Below are positions 45,054 through 56,300 of a DNA stretch of 64,000 nucleotides, in pieces. The position numbers were made by a program, and so were the translations under genes. The DNA comes from Chytriomyces cf. hyalinus JEL632 (Eukaryota; Chytridiomycota; Chytridiomycetes; Chytridiales; Chytriomycetaceae): assembly GCA_025435555.1 (NCBI GenBank), contig JAIWWG010000063.1:1-64000 (forward strand), written 5' to 3'. The stretch's first letter is position 1. Each line of letters starts with the position of its first letter. The notes beneath the pieces were generated by a model, which saw nothing but the letters and a program-made list of their open reading frames with translations, ran no database searches and was not told where the DNA came from.

Positions 45054-46741
45054 TCACTGCTTCACAACCACACTCCACTCGTGCTCCACCTCGCCGTACT
45101 GAATACTCATGATCGTGTCAGCAAACCGCTTCGTCAGCACACCAGCCTGACTACTTGAGTCCTTGGGGTCCAACGGAATCGGCCAGTCCCTTCCCTTGTA
45201 AAAGATGTTTTTGATGGGGGATACAATCGCGGCAGTTCCAGCACCAAACATTTCGAGCAAACGTCCCTCGTCGATGGCTTGAGTCACTTCGGGCATGGTC
45301 ACGTTGCGCTCACTGACTTTGAATTCGCCCCACAGCCGAGCGAGGCTGAGGATTGAGTCACGGGTGACTCCGGGGAGGATTGTGCCGTCGAGAGGTGGAG
45401 TCACGAGTTCGACTTCTCCCTGTGCGTTCTTCCAGAAGACAAACAGGTTCATTGTTCCAACTGTGGGAGTTCATTTTTTTTTGTTGGTGCCGTGTTGTGA
45501 GGTAATTTCAAGGATTGCGTTGAGTTCTTACCTTCAGTCAAGTTGTCGTTCTCGCCGAATAACCACAAGTTCTGAGCGTATCCCTTCTGTCCGACTTCCA
45601 TTTGTGGACGGATACCAGGAGCATAGTTGCCACCGACCTTCGCGTCTCCAGTTCCACCAGGCCAGGCACGCACGTAGTGACTTGTGGCACTCAAACTAAC
45701 GGCAGCAAATCCAGTCTTGTAGTATGGACCCACAGGGCAGTTGATAACAAAGATTTTGGATTTTGAGCTCGGACCCACACCTGGGAAACAATAAACAAAT
45801 GAATAAAGATCGAAACAGCTTTTCGAATGTGCGGCGCATACCCAACGATTCTTGTGTGGCAATAGCGGTTGGACGCAGATACAGCGAGTACCCGCGTTCG
45901 CTTGGAATCCATCGCTGATCCACCAACAGCAGCTTCTGGATACACTCGAGCAGCTCTTCTTTGTTGAATTCTGGAAGCGTGAGACGCTGACATGATTTCA
46001 AGAAACGGTTCATGTTCATGTCGGGTCTGAACATTCTGATGGTTCCGTTCTTGTCTTTGTATGCTTTCATGCCCTAATGAAGTGATGGGGTATGCTAAAA
46101 GGGTGAGTAATCAGATTTCAACCGCAGGAAGGATTTTGTGGCGCGTTGGGTTGTCACAGAAGGAGATTTCGGAAAATATCGGAATGGGTCAAACACTTTC
46201 AGCCGCGTTTCTTTCGCTCGGCCACGGATTCGATACAGCAGTTGTGTGAAGCGATCGCATTCCCGATTCCCTCGTGTCAGATAATGAGCAGCGCAGCGGG
46301 AAGATAGATAAAAAGATAAAAAAAACGACGGCGGAAGGAACGGAAAGAGAGAATCTGAGAAGAGACATGGACTGTACCTCAAAACACTCGAGTCCGTAGT
46401 GGAACACGGTTGCGCTCGGAGAGATGGACAAGTTTCCGTACTCCTTGATGCGTGGTGCGTCCCATCCGCTCTTGTTGTTCCAGTCCTGCAAACGAAACAA
46501 TAGCGAGCGGCCCATCAACAACCTTATCGATACAGCGCATGGCAAGAGAACATCTACGCACAATTTCGAGCATGTGGTCCGCAAACGACTGGCCAAAGAC
46601 CAAGTCCTTATTGGGTGGAATGGACTTGAGTGTTTTCGAGGGAGTGATTTGGATATCTTTAGAAAGAATATCGCGCAGTTTCGCGGTGGAGAAGCGACGG
46701 ATGCCCTGCGTTTGAGCGAGGATGGGCCGGAGGAAGACCAT
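45054..46741 (-). CDS. Branched-chain amino-acid aminotransferase, mitochondrial
   Basis: BCAT is a fold-IV PLP enzyme that swaps the amino group between Leu/Ile/Val and 2-oxoglutarate. The start at 46741 gives [20 protein letters not shown], a mitochondrial presequence. Exons then give [107 protein letters not shown], and [20 protein letters not shown] with the PLP lysine in KVGGNYA. These are followed by [40 protein letters not shown] and [20 protein letters not shown]. It ends HEWSVVVKQ. Five introns. All PLP- and substrate-binding motifs are present. Confidence 0.95.
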
Positions 46742-46897
46742 TTGAGGCGAACTTTATTTCACGCAAATATTTCTGGTCACTGAACTATAAATAGTTTGAA
46801 GTGATTCCGATGACTGGACGAGTGCTGTAACTAACGCATCATGGTACCAATGGAAGACAGAGGGATCAACGCTGTCACTGGTTTCATTGCAACAACC

Positions 46898-47500
46898 CTA
46901 TAAGAAGTACGCATACAGCCGTCCATCTGACCAAGTGCCCCTCTTGAACGCAAACTGTCTCAGTTTACCCTCCAGCGCAAACCCACTGTTTTCCAGCACT
47001 TTGCACGACCCAGCATTGTCAGCAATGGCGTACGCAATGATCTTGACAAGTTTCGCGCTCTGCTCATTGCGAGGAACGATGCTCAATGGCCTCGCTACCT
47101 TGTCCAGATACTCGCAAACAACGCTCCTCATGATTCCTTTACCCCACCAGGCTTTTGACAGCCAGTACCCAAGTTCGGCAGAGTGTGCTTCAATGTCGGT
47201 TGGGTCCTTGAAGGTGAGACCGACGGTGCCGATTGCTTCGACAATGTTACTGTCGCTGTCCAGGAGTACGATTGCGTGGGCTGTGAAGAGTCCGTTTGCG
47301 GCAGTGAGACCAATGAAGAAGCGTGCGTCATCCTCCGTGTAGGGTTGAGGCACCTTGTTGCGCAGGAAGCGGGTCACGTCAGTTCCGTCTGTGCCGTTCA
47401 AGTGTTTGATGAGGGACGGTGCCATTGCGGGAGTCCATTCGGTGACTGCGAGAGAGAGCGGCGCTGCGTCTTTTTGTGGAACTGAGACTCGAACAAACAT
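46898..47500 (-). CDS. GNAT-family N-acetyltransferase (RimJ/RimL type)
   Basis: The single-exon frame from ATG 47500 starts MFVRVSVPQKDAAPLSLAVT. It contains YTEDDARFFI, the acceptor strand EAIGTVGLTF, ELGYWLSKAWWGKGIMRSVV with the acetyl-CoA pyrophosphate loop (WWGKGIM, a variant of Q/R-x-x-G-x-G), IIAYAIADNAGSCKVLENSG, and FALEGKLRQFAFKRGTWSDG. It ends RLYAYFL. The layout matches fungal RimJ/RimL-like acetyltransferases that act on N-terminal alanine or serine or on small amines. The substrate cannot be predicted. No intron was needed. A longer frame exists upstream only through a TTG start. The gap to BCAT is about 156 bases. Confidence 0.85.
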   Translation of the reverse strand: MFVRVSVPQKDAAPLSLAVTEWTPAMAPSLIKHLNGTDGTDVTRFLRNKVPQPYTEDDARFFIGLTAANGLFTAHAIVLLDSDSNIVEAIGTVGLTFKDPTDIEAHSAELGYWLSKAWWGKGIMRSVVCEYLDKVARPLSIVPRNEQSAKLVKIIAYAIADNAGSCKVLENSGFALEGKLRQFAFKRGTWSDGRLYAYFL

Positions 47501-47605
47501 TTGGTGAACTTGCGGCAACTTTGTGAACTAATTAATCCGCAAGTGTTTGTTTGTTTATATTGATTGTGGTTAAGCAAGTGAGTCTGATGATATCCCAACA
47601 ACCCC

Positions 47606-47607
<2 letters not shown>

Positions 47608-47652
<45 letters not shown>
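47608..47652. repeat. CA/TG dinucleotide microsatellite
   Basis: About 22 uninterrupted CA units between the acetyltransferase start and the secreted-protein gene. A good polymorphic marker; long CA/TG runs can adopt Z-DNA. Confidence 0.95.
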
Positions 47653-47653
<1 letters not shown>

Positions 47654-47810
47654 AAACAACAACAGAATACTCCACTTGTCAGACAATATTTCAGTCTCGT
47701 GGATCCAGCTATGCTAGTTATACTCTTTGGTAAAGTCAGCAAACTCGAAATAAATCTGACAATTCCAAAACAAACACAACTTTAACAAAAACCACGCACG
47801 GCTCACTCCA

Positions 47811-48920
47811 ATGAGATTTCTCCGCATCCCTGCGCTCTTGCTTCACTTCCAGCTGTTTCAGAAAGTCGCTTCATTCCCTGCCAACTGAATGGAGACACTT
47901 GTTCTCAGTCCGCCGGCTGCCCGTGTGTGAGCACCTCGCACGACTACTCATTCCCCATCACCTGCGCAATGAATGAGATTTGTACCGTGACGTTCGTTAC
48001 CACCGTCGCAAGCAAGTCAGTCGCACGAATGTCCTGCTTGACGGCAACCAAGCAACACTCTCCTAAGCAATTCTTGCTTTTGTTTTGGCTGGACAGTCGC
48101 GGACTCCACTGCGTGTGGCAAAGGCGCCTATTGTGCCTCTTCTGGGGCATGCCAATGCCGTGACTCATATTTGGAAGTCGGTGTTAGGTGCACTGCGGAT
48201 AATGGTGTCCAGTGCGCCGGAGCGGGAATGGGCACAATTCAAGCGACCGAGTGTGATTTTAAAGCGTGCGGAACAGGGGGTATATGGTGCGCAAAGATGA
48301 GCGACTATTGCAAAACCTACTCATTTCGAGTCTCATCGTCAACAGAGAATAACATAATCCTTGGTGCGTTTGACACATGCTTGCCTTATTGCACACTGAA
48401 TCAAGAAGGGCCCTGCTATTGTGTACAATCGCAAGGCTACGTTTACCAAGGCGAGACATGCAAACAACCAACGACTTCTACTTCAACAACTACAAAAACA
48501 ACTTCAACATCCTCTTCAACAACTACTTCTACTTCCACTTCTTCCTCTACAACCTCCACTGCCACCTCTACCACTTCCACTTCGACACTCACTTCTACCA
48601 CATTTACTGGCACCACTACCACTGCGTCGACCACGACTACCACCCAAACACGCGTAAATGCTGCTCCCAACGCGCCCAAATACTCCACAGCGGCTCCAAA
48701 AAAAAAGCTGCCCAAGTCCCACTGCGAGCAAGTGTATGCTCAAGTCGAAGTATTCTCAGACAGCAAATATGACGCGTTGTGGGATGCCCTTGAGGATCCG
48801 GCCCACATCTTCCATGACGTAACTGGTCAGGCCTTGGCTGAAGAGTATGAATACCACGCGCTCAAGCACTACCGAGCCAATTTGAAACAGTGTTGGATCA
48901 ACAAAAAGGGGGATTGGTGA
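47811..48920 (+). CDS. Secreted Cys-rich protein with a Thr/Ser-rich mucin-like linker
   Basis: A likely signal peptide starts at ATG 47811 (MRFLRIPALLLHFQLFQK). The next Cys-rich stretch is in another frame: CQLNGDTCSQSAGCPC, then FPITCAMNEICTVTFV. After a donor GTCAGT or nearby and acceptor GGACAG, the frame gives CASSGACQCRD, LEVGVRCTADNGVQCAGAGM, ECDFKACGTGGIWCAKMSDY, CLPYCTLNQEGPCYCVQSQG and GETCK. About 60 residues of almost pure Thr/Ser follow, then a charged C-terminal part with HCEQVYAQVEVFSDSKYDAL and YHALKHYRANLKQCWINKKG, ending DW. The linker should be heavily O-glycosylated. No family is recognised; spaced cysteine pairs suggest small disulphide modules. The frame switch between signal and first module has no obvious intron, so the 5' end may be misread or broken. 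Confidence 0.55.
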
Positions 48921-49342
48921 ACGCTCTTGGGCGACTTCGTCGTGGGGTAGCGGTATGAAAAGGCTCAATCCCAGCGATCCTCGAATCTTTTTTCCTCTCC
49001 ATCTCCTCTGTCTTTTTTATTCATTTCATGGCCCGACAAACAACACAATGGAGTTCTCGCTTTTTGTTTTATGTTTACATTTAAATTGTTGCCCTTCAAC
49101 TCCCCACTTCAAAAAGAACCTTGATAAACAACAGGTCCAGCGTTTGTCAGGCACAGATATTTGAACAAATGGATGGATTTCAGGCACAGCGGACATGCAA
49201 TAAGATCAACCTTGTTCAAAATGGTCGCGGGCGCAATCTCAGCATCCACGCCTGGACCAATTACCGAGGCGCGAGATACGAGGGCCGGCACTTGACTGAT
49301 CACCCTACGCAACTGGATCTCCAAAATTCCGCCGCGGACCGT

Positions 49343-50813
49343 GAAAACTTTGTACCAACCGACTTGCATTCACATGGTGTCATTTCCACCGAATCATCTG
49401 TGATGAATTCCATGAAATCCTTGAATCCAAAAAACACACGAAATCCGAGAACAAGTCAAGCTTCTTTCTTCTGATTTCTTGTGGGGCTTGACTGGGACAC
49501 CGACGTTTGACTCGATGGACACGGTTTGGAAGTACGCTGACTTGTTCCACTTCAATGCACAAACGACATGGGTGGTTCCACATGTGGAAGCGTTCGGGTT
49601 TATTCAGAACCGGAGGAACGAGTCGAAAGTCACATACCCAGCACCCGTGTTTGAAACGTTTAGTTGCGTTCAGACGCCGATGGAACGCGCGTTTTATCAG
49701 TCGAGTTTGCGGTGGGGATTGTGCATTTGCTTAAGCTCTGTAATCATTATCAGATTGGAGATGAGGGGGGAAATTTGGAGGTCCTCTCTGCGCAGTCGAT
49801 TGAAAAAGTTACTGAACTGGTTCAACGAAACCGGGCAGCGCAAATTGCGAGCTTAAAGAAACTGATTCCGCAATTGGAGAATGAACTAAAAGTCCTCGCC
49901 AAAGAGAAGAAGGATGCCAAAGTAGTTGCGCAAATCAAGACTCTGGAAACGAAACTTGAAAAGTCCTGCAATGAATTGACCGCAACGCAATCTTAGTTCA
50001 AGTTTTTTGAAACTTTGTCAACACGTGTCTCTCGAAAGGAGGGCAGAAAATGGAATGAAGATGATATTCAGGGTGAGATTGGGATCGTTCCTTGCGGGCA
50101 CACATTCTGCGGAGAATGTGCAGAAGCCATTTCGGCGCAAGGACGGTGTCCCACTTGTCGTGAACAGTTTCAGGTTGGCGAAGTGATGAAGGCGCTTGCA
50201 CCTCCGCCGGCAGTGGATCCAATCGTTAAAGATGGAGTCAATGAGGATCTGAATGAAACGGATGACCCTGAAAGGATCCAAATCTGGTAAGTGGTCATTT
50301 GTTTCTTGCATCAGCGCTTGGATTTTGACAAGACTTATTTGTTTGAACACAGTTTGGTTCAAAAATTCGCGAAGTTGTAAAGTACATCAACCAGGAGAGC
50401 CTGAAATCCGAAGATCATCGGTTCATTATATTTATCCAGTTCTCTGATCTCGCAGACCTCGTCTCAGCCGCTCTGAGGACGTACGGAATTTCAACCGCGC
50501 GTGTGAAAACTGGCTGGCAGCAGCGAGAAGGTGCGATTCGATCATTCCGTGCCGACTCTCTCACTCTCTCACTCTCTTACTCTCTTTAATAGGATGTCAC
50601 TGACACTGACACTCGTACCAGTGTCACACTGTATTATTCTGTATCCGTCCCACGCAGCCAACCAAAGCCATGCCGTCGCATCTGAGAAGCAAGGCGTTGC
50701 GCGTGCGTTGCGGAAGGGGCAAGACAGTCAAGATTGTCCGATTCTATGTCGAGAACACCGTCGAACAAGCGCTTCACGAGGCCAGATCCCACATCCCGAA
50801 GGTTGGGGAGTGA
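49343..50813 (+). pseudogene. Decayed SNF2-family ATPase with RING (Rad5/Rad16/SHPRH-like)
   Basis: Recognisable helicase parts appear in order but in changing frames. They are KLCTNRLAFTWCHFHRIICD with DEFHEIL (motif II), FLWGLTGTPTFDSMDTVWKY (motif III), and LLKLCNHYQIGDEGGNLEVL. Then come a coiled coil (LIPQLENELKVLAKEKKDAK), a RING remnant (IVPCGHTFCGECAEAISAQG, RCPTCREQ), REVVKYINQESLKSEDHRFI, EGAIRSFRADS, ASEKQGVARALRKGQ, and KTVKIVRFYVENTVEQALHE. Frames shift near 49465, 49700, 50000 and 50715, and the N-terminal lobe with the Walker motif is missing. The first CxxC pair of the RING is absent. A TCACTCTC repeat (50555-50585) lies where motif V should be. RING between helicase lobes is the Rad5/Rad16/HLTF/SHPRH layout. 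I treat it as dead; some frame changes could be unresolved introns. Confidence 0.65.
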
Positions 50814-50875
50814 ATGCATTTGTCAATAAAAGTTGTGACTTGGCACTTCTGTCACATTTAAAAACGATCTTAAAA

Positions 50876-52015
50876 ATGTGGGTTCGGAGTGCGTCCAGGA
50901 CTCTGCTGGCGCCTGTGGCCAGGCCATTCACTGCACGCATTGCGCCCACTAGTATACTAGCACATACAAGGGCATTCTCCTTGTGGCGCGCAAGCAGGGG
51001 TCTCAATACCTCAGAGTCTCTCTTCCCTTCAACGTCAAAGGCCTCACCGCTTTCCATGTCCGATCCGCCCGGTCAAGGTGCTGCATCCACAACGGGCAAT
51101 ACCTGGGCCCGTGCTAAGCAGTCATTCGATCTTGCCATAGGTCTTGCAGTCATTTTTGGAGGTAAGCGTTGTGTCTGCTGAAGAACTTGAACTTGAAATT
51201 GTGTCGGACTGTTTTTTGAAATTGAAAACCACGATCCTTGCGCAGGCTCATTCGCCATCGACCGAGTCTTCAACGCCCAAACTGAACTTCTCGACGGCGA
51301 AACCGAGTGGGACGATGCTGATCTGTACCATGTCGACGAGGCCGAGAAACCACCTTCCCACTTGGTTCAAAGCAACCATTTCGTGCGTAATTATCTCAAC
51401 GAAACTTACGTTTTCGTCGCAATTGGAGTCTTTCTCACTGGCGCAAGTGCTTATGCTTTGCATCTAAACCCACGCTTCCAACGACTCATGACTATAAGTC
51501 CCGTTGCTGTCACGATTAGCGCCATAATGGCCTCCGGTGTCATTAGCAACGCAACCCTCTTTACCCCAAGTGATTACTCATATGCGAAATATTTGCTGTT
51601 TGGTGCGTTTGCTGTCACAAAGGGAACGTTTTTATCGTCGGCGCTGGTCATCTCCCCGGCGTTGCTGGGACGGGCTGGGCTCTACACGGCGGGGTTAATT
51701 GGAAGTCTTGCAACGGTTGCAGCCACCACGAAAAGCGATAATTACATCCACATTGGTGGACCGTTGATGGGAACCTTGACTGTCGCCACGCTTGCAATGA
51801 ACGTCAAAAACATTTTACCCAGCACAATGCACAGCATGCCGAAACTGTATTCATTGTACTTGTACGGCGGATTGCTCGTGTTTGGGTACTTTGTGATTCG
51901 GGACATGCAAAAGGTGGTGTCGAATGGGAAGCTGGTTGAGCAAGGGAAGAAGAAGCGGGACGTGGTGAACGAAGCGTTGCGACTGTATCTGGATTTTATG
52001 AGCATTTTGCCTTGA
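50876..52015 (+). CDS. GHITM/TMBIM5-like mitochondrial membrane protein, copy 1
   Basis: Animal GHITM (TMBIM5/MICS1) is a Bax-inhibitor-1-fold protein of the inner mitochondrial membrane linked to cristae and calcium/proton exchange. The start at 50876 gives MWVRSASRTLLAPVARPFTA, a clear presequence, then RAKQSFDLAIGLAVIFG|. After a single intron the large exon has SNHFVRNYLNETYVFVAIGV, MTISPVAVTISAIMASGVIS, KYLLFGAFAVTKGTFLSSAL, GRAGLYTAGLIGSLATVAAT, KSDNYIHIGGPLMGTLTVAT, and LYGGLLVFGYFVIRDMQKVV. It ends DVVNEALRLYLDFMSILP. Six or seven membrane helices. Spacing and sequence show a close tandem paralogue at 52268; the intron sits at the same place in both. Confidence 0.9.
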
Positions 52016-52267
52016 AAGAGGGACCTCATATTCGCTCGGGACTGTGTTTGGCAGCCAAGTTTTGCTCTGTGTATTCTTTGTTTTTGGTTTCGACCGTATC
52101 GACCGAGAGTGTCGAACTATAGAAGGAACTGGTATTCATTTTGGCGCGGCAGTATCGATCAAGAATCGCGTGCAATAAACTACGATCTCATATTCAACAA
52201 AAACACCCGTGAGTTTTTATGAACAGACACAAATTTGAGCAGCAATCAACGCCCATCTTATCATCCC

Positions 52268-53372
52268 ATGCCTCATATCCAAGGGCGCCTCCTGCCCTTG
52301 CAGCTGCTTCAATTCACACGGAATATCGCAACTCGATCACTGCTTCATCCACACTTGGCACCTCATTCTCCGTTCAAGCCTCTCGGCATTCGCAATGGCT
52401 TCCGTCACACCAGCAACCTTTCAGCAGCAAACCTGTCCAGCACATCCAGCATCACTATGAACGCTGCATCCGACCTTAGAACCTCATTCAAACAACTGGG
52501 ACGTATGCTTCGAAAATCTGCGGAGCTGTCGTTGGGCCTTGCCGTGATTACAGGAGGTGAGTGTGAAACCCATTACATATCCCACTAAACATCCCACTGA
52601 CGAGTACATGCAAACAGGAGGATTCGTAATTGACAAGCTCCTCAACAAAGAGACGGAGCTGCTGGACGGCGAAATTGACTTTCAACACACAACGGATCAT
52701 CCCAGTCAGGCCATCGAAAAATCCAACGAATTTGTTCGGCAGTACCTCAACGACACGTACTCGGTGGTCGGTTTTGGCCTGTTGCTCACGGCAGCGTCGA
52801 CATATATTTTCAGTGCCAATCCCATCTTCAATGTGCTGTGCCAGCGTCACGCCGTGGGCATGTCTCTCGGGACTCTGATGGCATCCGGAGTCCTCTCGAA
52901 CGCTACAACAGCAATTCCTCCCGAGCACTCTCGTTTAAAATACAGCTTATTCACCGGATTTGCACTCGCAAAGGGAGCGTTTGTGACCTCTGCACTGATT
53001 GTATCACCAGCACTTCTCGCGCGAGTTGGGATCTATGGAGCCGGGATTATTGGCAGCACTGCGTATATTGGTGCAACGACCAAGAGTGATAACTATGTCT
53101 ACACGGGCGGGCCTTTGCTTGCTGCAGCTGTTTCGACGGCTCTTGCGATGAATATTCGGACTCTTTTGCCGCAGAGTATGTATGCCCTGTCTACCATACA
53201 TAAGAGGTATCTGTTTGTGGCTATGCTGCTGTTTCAGGGGATGGTACTCCGGGACATGGAGAAGGTGATTCATCGCGGGCGTGATGTAATGGAAGGGAGG
53301 GAGAAACGCGATGTTGTGAATGAGGCTGTTGATTTGTATTTGGAGTTTCTGGACTTCGCACACAGAAAGTAA
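52268..53372 (+). CDS. GHITM/TMBIM5-like mitochondrial membrane protein, copy 2
   Basis: From ATG 52268 (MPHIQGRLLPLQLLQFTRNI) a basic presequence leads to KSAELSLGLAVITG|GGFVID. The intron position equals that of copy 1. The second exon has SNEFVRQYLNDTYSVVGFGL, LGTLMASGVLSNATTAIPPE, KYSLFTGFALAKGAFVTSAL, ARVGIYGAGIIGSTAYIGAT, KSDNYVYTGGPLLAAAVSTA, VAMLLFQGMVLRDMEKVIHR and KRDVVNEAVDLYLEFLDFAH. It ends RK at 53372. Similarity to copy 1 is high in the membrane core and low in the presequences, so the duplication is not recent. An ATG at 52219 opens another frame without a product. The next gene (TTI1) begins only 21 bases after this stop. Confidence 0.9.
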
Positions 53373-53392
53373 AAAACGTAATAAAAAAACCA

Positions 53393-56300
53393 ATGTTTTC
53401 AAGGACACAGGATACGACGGCGTGCGGACACATTATTCATTTGACGCTGATTGGCATTCAGATTGGCGAGTCGAAGCGCGCGGAAGAGGTTGTTTCGCTT
53501 GCGGCGGAAGCGGGTCTTATTGCCAAGGGATGTTTCGAGAAGGGTCACTCACACGATGTGGACATTCTGACGCGAGCTTTGTTTGGCGTGGTGTGTGCGG
53601 TTGATACGGGTGACAGTGATGGAGCAACGAGTCAATCAGGAGCGCGCGGTTCCACGCAGAGGGAGAGGGAAGCGGTTTTGGCGGCAATGGTTGCTCTTGC
53701 ACAAGGAGGGGCGATGCGGACATGGTAACTGACGAACTGCATTGTCGTTTCTTAAAGTCATGATTGCTCATGCTTCCTTTTGAAAAGGACCCGTGACATC
53801 GTTTTCGCCCTCCCGTTCCTTCTTCGATATGGCCAAGTCTTGCACCCAAACAAATTGCCAAAACACGCAGCCTCTGCTCTCGTATCGGACGAAATCAAAG
53901 AAAATGCGCTCCAATGCCTGGTCGCCACTCTTTCATCTAATGGCATGCATGAACACCCACTCCATTTCGAAACTCCTTCTTCGAACCCAATTCACGTTTC
54001 GTACTTTGCATCCACGATCACCGCCATTCTCGATACACTTTCATCTGCTGCAGTTTCAAACAAACGTCTCTCTACGCTGTGTCTTGATGCGTTACTGTGT
54101 ACTGTCTCTGTTTGTCTTTCAGCTGTTGATGCGGCGAAAATCATGCCGGGGGTCGTTTCTGCTGTTGCGCTCATGTTTCAAAAGAGTGGGTTTGATAAAC
54201 TGGGGGCGAGTGTGGTTTCGAAATCTTTGGCGCTTTTGGAATGTGTTGTTGTGAAGGTTTTAGGTGACGGTGACTGGTTGGACAGAATTGAAGAAGGTAG
54301 GCAATGGATGCTTGGTTAACATGAAATCGATGCATACTCATGCGCCCTTTTAATTCCAGGTTCAACTTCAACTGTCGTTTTGGCGAAGGAGCGTGATGAT
54401 ATTCGAACTGCAGATTGGCTGATGCAAACACTCGAAAAACTTGCAATTGTCTTTTCGCACACGTTGACCAACATCAAAATGCGAATACATCAAAGCGAAA
54501 CTGTTCGAAAAAATGCGGCTCAAGTCTGTTGCAGTATTCTAAAGAAATGTCGGCGATCTCTTGCTCAACATCAGTGTCATTTTATCTTGTTGGATACTTT
54601 TGTCGCATTTGTGGAAGATGACGCGCCGGCTGTACAGATGATATGCAAGGATGCATCTCGAGAAATGATGCAGTCGAGGGAAGATGCGTTTACGGAGAGC
54701 TTTAACCGCGCAATGGATGCCTTGAATGTAGCGCTGAAGAGTGTGAACGACGATACGAAGGCAGACTGTCTCCGCATTGCGTGTGGATATATCTCTTGTC
54801 TCGAGAACAAAGTCTCACGATTAGAATTCAGCGCAGACTTGAATTCTCTTCTAGATTTACTTTTGATCCATGGAGGCAGTGACGCCAAGAATTCAGTCGG
54901 TGAAATTATATCGTTTTCGAAATCGAATTTGAAGGTCATTGAGGACCGAGATTATGCGTCATTGGCGTTAAATGGCTCGCATGTGCTGTCCATGGACTCG
55001 GAGTATCATGTTGGCGCCACGAAACAGTTTGAGATGAATCAGGGTGAACCTGTTGTGCGTGGGGTTTCTCGCATGCTCCAGCTGCTGGCATGTCACGGCA
55101 ACAGTGTCTCCATCTTCAATCGCTTTGTATCCTGCTTTGATGACAGAGGTGTTGGCATTGAGCAAGATGCACTGCTGTTTCTGTTGAATGAGTTTTGCCG
55201 CGGATTTAATGTCAACGCGAAAGCTGAGGATGTTCATGAGCTTATTCCAAGCAAGGACAAAGATATGCTCCGCAGTCTCGTCATGACTTATTTGAACTCA
55301 AATCTGCTGAACCTCTCCACAACGCGTGGCTCGAAACTCTCACAGACACACGGTGCCATCAAATCTCTCAACAGCAACATCATCAGCACCTGTCTCGTCC
55401 TTGAAGGTTTTTCGATCGCTTCCAAAGGGCTAGGCGCTGATTTTGAGCCGTTCTTGATGGACACTATATACCTTGTGATTGAAAAAATCGGGGACCCGAA
55501 TCGTGTCGTTTCCTCAACGGCCTTACAGACTCTAGACGCGTTTCGTGAGAGTGTGGGGAGTCCCAGCAATGTTGCGCTTGTTGCGGACAATGTGGATTAT
55601 CTTGTGAACGCGTTGACAAAGCGGTTGCGGTATTTGGCAGAGTATCCCAATACGCCACTGATGTTGAGAGCGTTGTTGCAGGTGTGTGGGGCTGCGGTGT
55701 TACCGTTTTTGGATGATGCTTTTGAGGATATTTTGATGGCGATTGATTTCAATCAGGGAGAGGGTGTATTGATCGGGACCGTTTTTGGGGCGTTGGAAAG
55801 CTTGGTTGTGGTGCTTAAGGATGCTCAGAAGGAAAGTGGGTTTTTGGTGGAGGGTACGAGCCTTCCTAGTGAGGAGAGCGCCCCTGTCGCAAAAGGGTCA
55901 AAGCAAATGAGAGAGTTCATCGCAGAGTTTCATCAACGGAAAGAAGAGTTGAAGAAACTGGATGTGTTGTTCGATGCTGTAGAATCTGTCCGGAAACATG
56001 GCGCTCCGTTCGAATCAACTGCCAGCGACCAGGACATCAAAACTGATCAACAGATCATGGAAGAGGAAAACGCAAAAGAAGCCGCTGAATCGCAAAATAG
56101 CGCACCGCCTCTAACAAGCGCCGAACAAATGGCGGAAAAGATTCTATTGAAAGCCCAGCATTTCCTCATGCGAGACGATCCTTACATGCAGAGCTTGCTG
56201 TTGCGCCTCTCTGCCAATAGTAGCCATCTCCTGGCAGCGAAACCGCGTACCTTGAATCCTCTCGTTCATATTCTTTGGCCGAGTATCCTCACACTTTTGA

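Noticed and set aside
47608-47652. Telomere-like or CRISPR-like array
   Set aside because: It is a plain CA dinucleotide run with no spacers.
48443-48715. Val/Glu-rich minus frame
   Set aside because: Simple mirror of the Thr/Ser repeat on the plus strand.
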